Assembly: GCA_944384285.1 (NCBI GenBank)
Contig: CALWSX010000053.1
Span: forward strand, 1-6,336
Direction of reading: 5' to 3'
DNA from: an uncultured Lachnospiraceae bacterium
GTDB lineage: Bacteria > Bacillota > Clostridia > Lachnospirales > Anaerotignaceae
DNA length: 6,336 nt
Numbering within the stretch: the first letter of the stretch is position 1; the number at the start of each line of letters is the position of its first letter. The notes beneath the pieces were generated by a model. The model saw nothing but the letters and a program-made list of their open reading frames with translations. It was not told the origin of the DNA and made no database searches. The translations under genes and the position numbers were made by a program. Shown here piece by piece: positions 4,413 to 6,336 of this stretch.

Positions 4413-6336
4413 ATGCTTTTTACAGTAATTAAACCAAATTCGTATCAAGACTCAATCAACTTGATGCTTTTAACAAATCGTATTAACACACTTGAAGGCG
4501 TTAATCAGAGCCAGATTATGATGGGTACAGATGCAAACAAAGACATTTTTAGAAACGCAGGTCTTTTAAGCGAAGAAGCAGCAAATGCTCACCCAACAGA
4601 TATGGTAATTGTAGTAGATTCTGATAAAGAAGAAATTGTTTCAGAAGTTTTAAAAGAAGTAGATGTATTCTTAAATGACCTTTCAACAAAAAAACAGGCA
4701 CAAGCAGTAAAAGAAGCAAGTTCATGGAGTGAAGCTTTTGAACTTCTTCCAGATGCAAATCTTGCTCTTTTCTCAACACCAGGTGAATACACAGCTCCTG
4801 ATATTGAAAAAGCTTTAGATGCAGGACTTCATGTTTTCTCATTTACAGATAATATTGCACTTGAAGATGAAGTTAGATTAAAGAAAAAAGCTCACGAAAA
4901 AGGTCTTTTACTTATGGGACCTGACTGTGGTACAGGAATTATCTCAGGCGTTCCTCTTGCATTTACAAATGTAGTAAAACCAGGAAACATTGGTATTGTT
5001 GGTGCAAGTGGTACAGGTATCCAGGAAGTTTCATCAATTATTGACCGTCTTGGCGGCGGAGTAGTTCACGCTATCGGTACAGGCGGACGTGACCTTAACG
5101 AAGCTGTTTCAGCAACAACTGTTAAAGATGCAATCATTGGTCTTGAAAATCACGATGCAACAGATGTTATTTGTGTTATTTCAAAACCACCTGCAAAAAA
5201 AGTTCGTGACGAAGTTGTAGCTTTATTACAGAAAGTTTCAAAACCTGTTGTAGCTATTTTCATTGGTGAAAAACCACAGCAGCACGAAGGAAATGTATAT
5301 CTTGCTCACACACTTGAAGAAACAGCAAAAATTGCTCTTGACCTTGCAAATGGCAGACCAGTTAAAAAGAACTATACAGAACCTTTATCATGTGAAATCG
5401 GTAAAAAATTCGGAGAAGAAAAAACAGTTAAAGGTTTATATTCAGGCGGTACTTTAGGAGCAGAAGCAGCAATGCTTATTTCAGAAGCTCTTAACTTAGG
5501 CGGACTTATTAAAAAAGAAGGTTACCTTCTTCAGTCAGGCGGATATGAAGTAATCGACCTTGGAGATGACCTTTATACACAGGGTAAACCTCATCCAATG
5601 ATTGACCCAGAAGTTCGTATCAACAAAATCAGAGAATGTGCAAAAGATGAAAATACAGGCGTAATTCTTTTTGACTGTATGCTTGGATATGGTTCACACC
5701 CAGATATGGCAGGCGCTTTAGCACCAGTTATTAAAGAATCAATGGAATATGCTAAATCACAGGGAAGAGAACTTTACTTTGTAGCAACAGTTTGTGGTAC
5801 TGAAATTGATCCACAGGATTATCACAAATCAGTACAGACATTAAAAGAATGCGGTGTTTTAGTAGAAGAAACAAACGCAAAAGCAGTTCGTCTTGCATTA
5901 TCATTAAAAGGACTTGAAATTGTTGAAGAAGATAAAGAAGTAGTTCCTTATGAATCAAATGACGAAACTCCACTTCCAGCACCAAGTGAAAAACTTATGG
6001 AATTATTAAATAATAAACCACGTATTATCAATGTTGGTGTTGAAAGCTTTAACGATTCTATCCGTACATTTGGTGGACAGTCAGTACAGTTTAACTGGAA
6101 ACCTATTGCAGGCGGAAATAAATTCTTAATTGATATTTTAAATAAACTTTCAAAAGTTGAAGAAATTGATGAATGGAACTTAAAAGTTGTAGAACGCTTT
6201 AAAAATTCTCAGCCATTCCTTGTAGATGTTGTTCCAGCAAAAACAGTTATTCCTGAATTTGCAGAAGGAAAACTCCTTCTTCATGCAGGTCCTCCAATTA
6301 CATGGGAAAATATGACAGGCCCAATGCAGGGATCAT
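4413..6336 (+). CDS. fdrA: FdrA-YlbE (DUF1116) fusion protein, oxamate carbamoyltransferase subunits, 3' end outside the window
   Basis: The frame is open from 4413 to the window end, 641 complete codons without a stop. Residues 1 to about 581 are a complete FdrA. They include an N-terminal domain with DSINLMLL and MMGTDANK, the GPDCGTG motif (169-175), the Rossmann-type GASGTG (197-202), GTGGRDL (222-228), SGGTLGAEA (344-352), HPMIDPEVR (394-402) and the final NVGVESF...AGGN module (540-569). The fold is that of succinyl-CoA synthetase, but I see no GHAGA phosphohistidine motif. From about 582 the same chain continues as YlbE/DUF1116, with SQPFLVDV (599-606) and HAGPPITWENMTGPM (624-638). 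In E. coli FdrA, YlbE and YlbF (AllFGH) are separate proteins that together convert oxalurate and phosphate to oxamate and carbamoyl phosphate in anaerobic allantoin use. The whole fusion should be about 1000 residues. The gene is visibly richer in G/C and more codon-biased than its neighbours, as a well-expressed gene would be. Regulation by the divergent PucR-type protein is likely. Confidence 0.93.
   Translation, partial: MLFTVIKPNSYQDSINLMLLTNRINTLEGVNQSQIMMGTDANKDIFRNAGLLSEEAANAHPTDMVIVVDSDKEEIVSEVLKEVDVFLNDLSTKKQAQAVKEASSWSEAFELLPDANLALFSTPGEYTAPDIEKALDAGLHVFSFTDNIALEDEVRLKKKAHEKGLLLMGPDCGTGIISGVPLAFTNVVKPGNIGIVGASGTGIQEVSSIIDRLGGGVVHAIGTGGRDLNEAVSATTVKDAIIGLENHDATDVICVISKPPAKKVRDEVVALLQKVSKPVVAIFIGEKPQQHEGNVYLAHTLEETAKIALDLANGRPVKKNYTEPLSCEIGKKFGEEKTVKGLYSGGTLGAEAAMLISEALNLGGLIKKEGYLLQSGGYEVIDLGDDLYTQGKPHPMIDPEVRINKIRECAKDENTGVILFDCMLGYGSHPDMAGALAPVIKESMEYAKSQGRELYFVATVCGTEIDPQDYHKSVQTLKECGVLVEETNAKAVRLALSLKGLEIVEEDKEVVPYESNDETPLPAPSEKLMELLNNKPRIINVGVESFNDSIRTFGGQSVQFNWKPIAGGNKFLIDILNKLSKVEEIDEWNLKVVERFKNSQPFLVDVVPAKTVIPEFAEGKLLLHAGPPITWENMTGPMQGS

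Noticed and set aside
4400..4432. 10-codon leader-peptide-like frame overlapping the fdrA start
   Set aside because: It has no ribosome binding site of its own, and its second and third codons are the fdrA ribosome binding site.
4549..4842. Two overlapping minus-strand frames inside fdrA
   Set aside because: They are leucine- and serine-rich antisense shadows of the well-conserved FdrA coding frame.
5263..5457. 64-codon plus-strand frame inside fdrA
   Set aside because: It is an out-of-frame shadow within conserved FdrA sequence. The same applies to the minus-strand frame at 5752-5985.
5997..5999. In-frame ATG before the NVG module as a separate start for a YahG-like DUF1116 protein
   Set aside because: There is no Shine-Dalgarno sequence upstream and no stop ends FdrA, so separate translation is not supported.

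Overview
The window comes from an AT-rich bacterial chromosome. Non-coding DNA is mostly A and T, ribosome binding sites are strong (GGGAGG, AGGAGG), terminators are classical hairpins with a T-run, and one regulator is of the PucR type. This fits an anaerobic low-GC Bacillota (Clostridia-like) best. A fusobacterium or other AT-rich anaerobe cannot be excluded from sequence alone.

Left part (1-1588): a Crp/Fnr-superfamily regulator (108-773, +) is followed by 357 bases with no supported gene. That gap holds several palindromes, one of which resembles a Fur/PerR-type box. Next comes an orphan 126-residue acidic protein (1131-1511, +) with a strong ribosome binding site and its own strong terminator.

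Middle part (1591-4167): a hairpin terminator working in both directions separates the left part from a leftward two-gene operon. That operon encodes a PucR-family purine-catabolism-type regulator and, 22 bases behind it, an HGGG-type alpha/beta hydrolase. The first in-frame ATG of the regulator ORF (4200) is probably not the real start. An AGGAGG site places the start at 4167, giving 532 residues.

Right part (4413-6336, running off the edge): a gene divergent from the regulator encodes a complete FdrA (acyl-CoA-synthetase-like; AllF of oxamate carbamoyltransferase). It continues in frame, with no stop and no linker, into the N-terminus of YlbE/DUF1116 (AllG). In E. coli these are two separate proteins. 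This fusion is the most notable feature of the window.

Working model (inference): the PucR-type regulator senses a purine or ureide signal and controls the divergent fdrA-ylbE fusion operon. The products would release oxamate and carbamoyl phosphate from oxalurate (N-carbamoyl-oxamate) in anaerobic allantoin or purine breakdown, with ATP then made by a carbamate kinase that is not visible here. The co-transcribed hydrolase may act in the same pathway, but its substrate cannot be read from the sequence. The left-hand regulator and orphan protein appear to be an unrelated unit.
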